From the NCBI GenBank assembly GCA_013398295.1, contig VZSF01007020.1, positions 5,717 to 69,716 on the forward strand: 64,000 nt of DNA. The letters are read 5' to 3'. Each line of letters starts with the position of its first letter. Positions within the stretch are counted from its first letter, which is position 1. Shown one piece after another: positions 60,390-64,000 of the stretch. This stretch comes from Chionis minor. Taxonomy: Eukaryota; Chordata; Aves; Charadriiformes; Chionididae. The notes under the pieces were generated by a model. That model worked only from the letters and a program-made list of their open reading frames with translations, ran no database searches and was not told the DNA's origin. The position numbers and the translations under genes are program-made.

Positions 60390-63300
60390 CATCCACACCT
60401 GCTTTATTTTACTCCTCCTAGGTGTGACTGGCACCACCCCACCCCTTCTCCCTCTGCCATGTGAGATTAATTACTATCATAAACCAAACAACTTTGAAAT
60501 GAAGATGAGTGTGCCAAATCCAGCCAGTATAATTTACATGACTGATCTCACCTAATGACAGGGATGGCAGTACAAATCTTTCTTAACATAGCCCTTCAGG
60601 TGTCAGGCCCTCCTTACCTTTCCTAAATTAAGCAATTTTTTCCATTTTTAGAGCAGTCCTGGACTGCAACAGTTAGTAGCAACAGCTCTGCCGTACTTAC
60701 AGAGCAGGTCTGACAGGATTTAGCCTCAAACTCCTGAAAAAGCCTGCAACCAAAAGTCACCCCAGTGACCAGGTGAGCCTACTTAAAATCAAAACAGCGT
60801 TCAGTTTTAGTCTTAAGAGCAAGATTGTGGAAAGAGAGAGGGGAGAAGGCAGCAAATAAAGGTTATAACTCCTTATTATCAAGCAAATCCATTCTAACTA
60901 TATCCCACTCCTTCCTCTCCAAAGGCATCCCATCTCCTACGTGTCAAGTGCTTTTCCAACAAAATACTACCGGCAGAACTAGCGAAAGTGTTCCTTTTCA
61001 AATCAATTCTTTTGCTCTGCTGCTTTGTTTCAAGCCTCAGGAGCTAAATTACAATAGCGAAGTTAAAACCTTCTCTGCTAATAGCTCTGGAGATGTCCCT
61101 TAACAACTCTTAAGTGTTGCAAAGAGATGGTTTATCTTGAGCCATTCTTTCCCTTCCCCGTTTTTTTTCCAGACAGCCTTTTGTTATGTTAAACCAATAT
61201 ATTTAGACAGTAATTACTCCCAATTAACTAGGTCACCAAGCAGTATTCAAAAATAAAAGAAACTCTTCCAAATCAGTTCACAAACTAGGGGCCTCCTTAT
61301 ACAACCTAACTGTTGTGCAAACAAAAAGCAATATATGGGTAATTGGAAAAATATTTTTATATTAATTGAACCAGATTCTTTTTTTAGGAGAATGAAGAAA
61401 CCAAAGCACTGAGGCTTACTCACCGCAGCCTTATGCAAAGCAGGGCATATGCACAATACCTAATCCTTCTGTTACCAATAAAACATATGATTCTTTCGAC
61501 ATGCAGAAGTTAAGCATCTTGGAAGGAAAGCAACACAAACAGGTCATCCTAATACAGGAGACAAGGGACATTAGAGTCCTGGCAAACAGACAGTCTCAAA
61601 ACAGGTAGAGGGAAAGCGAATTGGAGGAATCCTCTCTCATCCAGCAGCTGTAACCCTCCCACACACCTCTCCCACCAACCATCACGCACGGCTGACACAA
61701 GGAACAGTATTTTGGTTTTGTTTTCAATCCTGCAGCTTAAAGATCTGAACTCTAAAAAACCCCTTATGATGTGCATGTTGTCTAATGTATGCAGTGACAC
61801 ATAAGAATTCCACTCCAAAATAACATTTACAGCAGAAAGCAACAGCTTTAAAATTGTAGCTATAAATGTTATAGGAATCTTAAGTTTCCATTTATTGTCA
61901 ATATTTTGATGAAAGATACAAAGATTTTCTTAAAGAAAGATTTGAGGGGAAAAAAATCCGAATCAAAGCTTAAGCACAAAATCCAGCATGCAAATTTTGC
62001 TCTTACCAGCTCCTGCCCAGATCTACAGCCACACCATCTATCACCAGCTAACGGGTCAAAGTTCCCAGCACTCCGATTCTCCTGAGCTGTCAGAAAAAGC
62101 AAAGGCTGGACTTCTCAGTGCAATACCAAGTTAGCCTTGAATTTAGACTTTCACACAGGATGTAGCCCTTAGATCATACACAGACACTAAGTTGAGGGCG
62201 TTTATTAAGTCAAGGAGAAAGCACTTGACAAATGGACTCTGTCACTTCGTTGTGCAAAGCAACTCTAAGGAAGCGAATGCCAAGTTACATTTCTCTCCCT
62301 CTGAGGCGGCAGAGAAAAGCCAGGCGAGTGCCCAAGCGGTCATGTATGTTCCTCATACGTCATCAACGCTCACATATGGCACAATATTTTGTCATAAGAA
62401 AAGCAACTTGGGCATTATTCTCCTGGAAACATGCAATGCAAAAATTGAGCAGCGATAGAGAAGTACAATAGCAGCTGAAGAACACAATGTTACGTAGAAC
62501 ACCTTGTACTCATTCTGTAACTCAACCTCAACTGAATTCTCAACCTTTACAGACCTTTCTCTCATTCTCCAAATGCAATATGTAACCAGGCACCATAATG
62601 CCCCATAAGGTGTCTATTGTTTAAAAACAGAAAGAAATGAACAAAAGAAATAGTGCAGCAAATGGATAATTTCTCAGTCCTAAATAATGGAACATCTCTA
62701 CATGATACAGGTGGGAGAGACTAAAAATGTGCACGGAGGACATCCAAATGAGGCAATCCTAAATCCACTCATTTTGTCTCTAGTATCTTTCCTGGATTTT
62801 ATTTGCCCCAGCTACTGGAGAACTGGATTAGTAACGTGACATCTCAGCTATCCTACCACTCCTGAAGTAGGAGATGCTTTACTCAAAGTCTTATAAAAAG
62901 CTGGAGGGGGGGGAGGACAGGGGAAGAGATGCACTTGTGACGCCACAGGGAAGCACTTTTACCTGGAGTTTTCAATTCAAACATGTTCAACAGAGATGAC
63001 ACGTGGCAATTAAGTGGAAAGTCTCAAGATGTTTTGAAGGACTGGAATTTTAATCAGGGAACTGCTTTCAACAGACATAATTTCAAGAAAGCAAAATTTG
63101 TGTATCAGTTATCTTCATTCTTGACCTCTTAAACTAAACCATGAGGTTGGGAAACCACCGTAGATGATCCGAAAGGGCCACTGAAGGAAGCTGAAAAAAA
63201 GCTTTAAGCTGAACTTACACAGCTGAAGGGGGGGAAAAAAGAGCTGGCTAATTTGAAGCTTATGTATTTTCTCACATGAAGCCACAGGAAAAACATTTCA

Positions 63301-64000
63301 TTGTCTTCGCCAAAAACAGCCAGTTCCAAACACAAGTGGCATGTTCCAGGAAGAACACAGAAACCTGCAGTGACTAGAAGCCATACCGCGCACTTTGCAG
63401 GGGCAGCACAAGGAGAGAAACTGAGAGACCACAGCTGAGGCACACCGTGCTCAGCGCACCCCAAACCACCGAAGGAAATCACTTTCCTTTAGCAGGCTTC
63501 TACGTACATACATACAAACACAAACACACACCGGCAGTTTAACCATTACTGAGGTGCCCACATTCGGACGAGCACTGGACCTTGCCAAACAGCAGCAAGT
63601 TTGTCCTGACCTCGGCGACAAAATCACTGCTACGATGCTGCTACAATCCCCACTCCACACAGCCAGCCCCAGCAGCTGAGCCCTCCCAAAGCAGGTGGTC
63701 AGCAGCTTTAAGCGTGGGGCAAAATATTTTGGGAATGTCCACAGCAGGAGGTGCTCTCTACTTGCTGCCACTGAAAACAGGCAACGGCTCTTCCCAGTGG
63801 AAAATCATCAAGAGCTGCCAGGACACTAAAGATTCTGTAACTGCTAATTCCTCACTATAAACTATGTCACCAATCTATAATTGTCTGCATTAAAGTGAAG
63901 GGGGATTAAGCTACAGAAAGTGTCTGAGAACAAGTTCAGGCATGTAAGGCAGCCCAGCTGGACTAAAATTATATTGTACCCAACTCCTTCTGCTACAGTT

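Larger units (their letters stand above)
57033..64000 (-). other. ILRUN: ILRUN intron 1 (partial; runs off the right edge)
   Basis: AT-rich, with no match to the expected first-exon protein on the - strand. It holds a CpG-retaining block (58600-58910), a perfect inverted repeat (60360-60389) and a possible MIR-like remnant near 57890-57970. Confidence 0.75.

Overview
This is vertebrate nuclear DNA, almost certainly from a bird. Three protein-coding genes can be read exon by exon, with GT-AG introns whose phases match across every junction. From left to right they are PACSIN1 (+ strand, complete coding region), SPDEF (- strand, complete coding region) and ILRUN, formerly C6orf106 (- strand, last four coding exons; the first coding exon lies beyond the right edge). 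The same order and orientations are known from human 6p21.31, and in chicken this block lies on microchromosome 26. The avian call rests on very short introns, high GC in the left part, and interspersed repeats that are CR1 LINE tails plus a few eroded MIR-like pieces, with no Alu or L1.

Layout. 1-5724: GC-rich sequence before the first PACSIN1 coding exon, probably its first intron or 5' flank. 5725-9252: nine PACSIN1 coding exons in about 3.5 kb (445 aa). 9253 to about 11-12.4 kb: PACSIN1 3' UTR. 13.6-16.36 kb: five SPDEF coding exons (337 aa), convergent with PACSIN1. 16.36-21.3 kb: probable SPDEF first intron, ending at a TATA-box candidate promoter and a candidate noncoding first exon. 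21.3-37.6 kb: GC-rich intergenic DNA with CR1 tails, minisatellites and AT-rich islets that may be regulatory. 37.6-41.6 kb: ILRUN 3' UTR of about 4 kb. 41.6-64 kb: ILRUN coding exons 5 to 2 and their AT-rich introns, including a small CpG island near 51.8-52.1 kb.

The genes are not an operon and have unrelated jobs: membrane bending in synaptic endocytosis (PACSIN1), secretory epithelial transcription (SPDEF) and dampening of innate immune signalling (ILRUN). What they share is conserved linkage. The most unusual points are: loss of one of the two NPF motifs in PACSIN1 by a CCC-to-TCC difference; an overlapping upstream ORF in its leader; a candidate TATA promoter for SPDEF; a CpG islet with a splice donor and a CTCF-like core inside ILRUN; a sharp GC-to-AT change at the ILRUN 3' end; and a perfect 13-bp hairpin in ILRUN intron 1. 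I found no sign of a wholly new gene system. Exon calls are firm. UTR limits, promoters and binding sites are inferences by eye.
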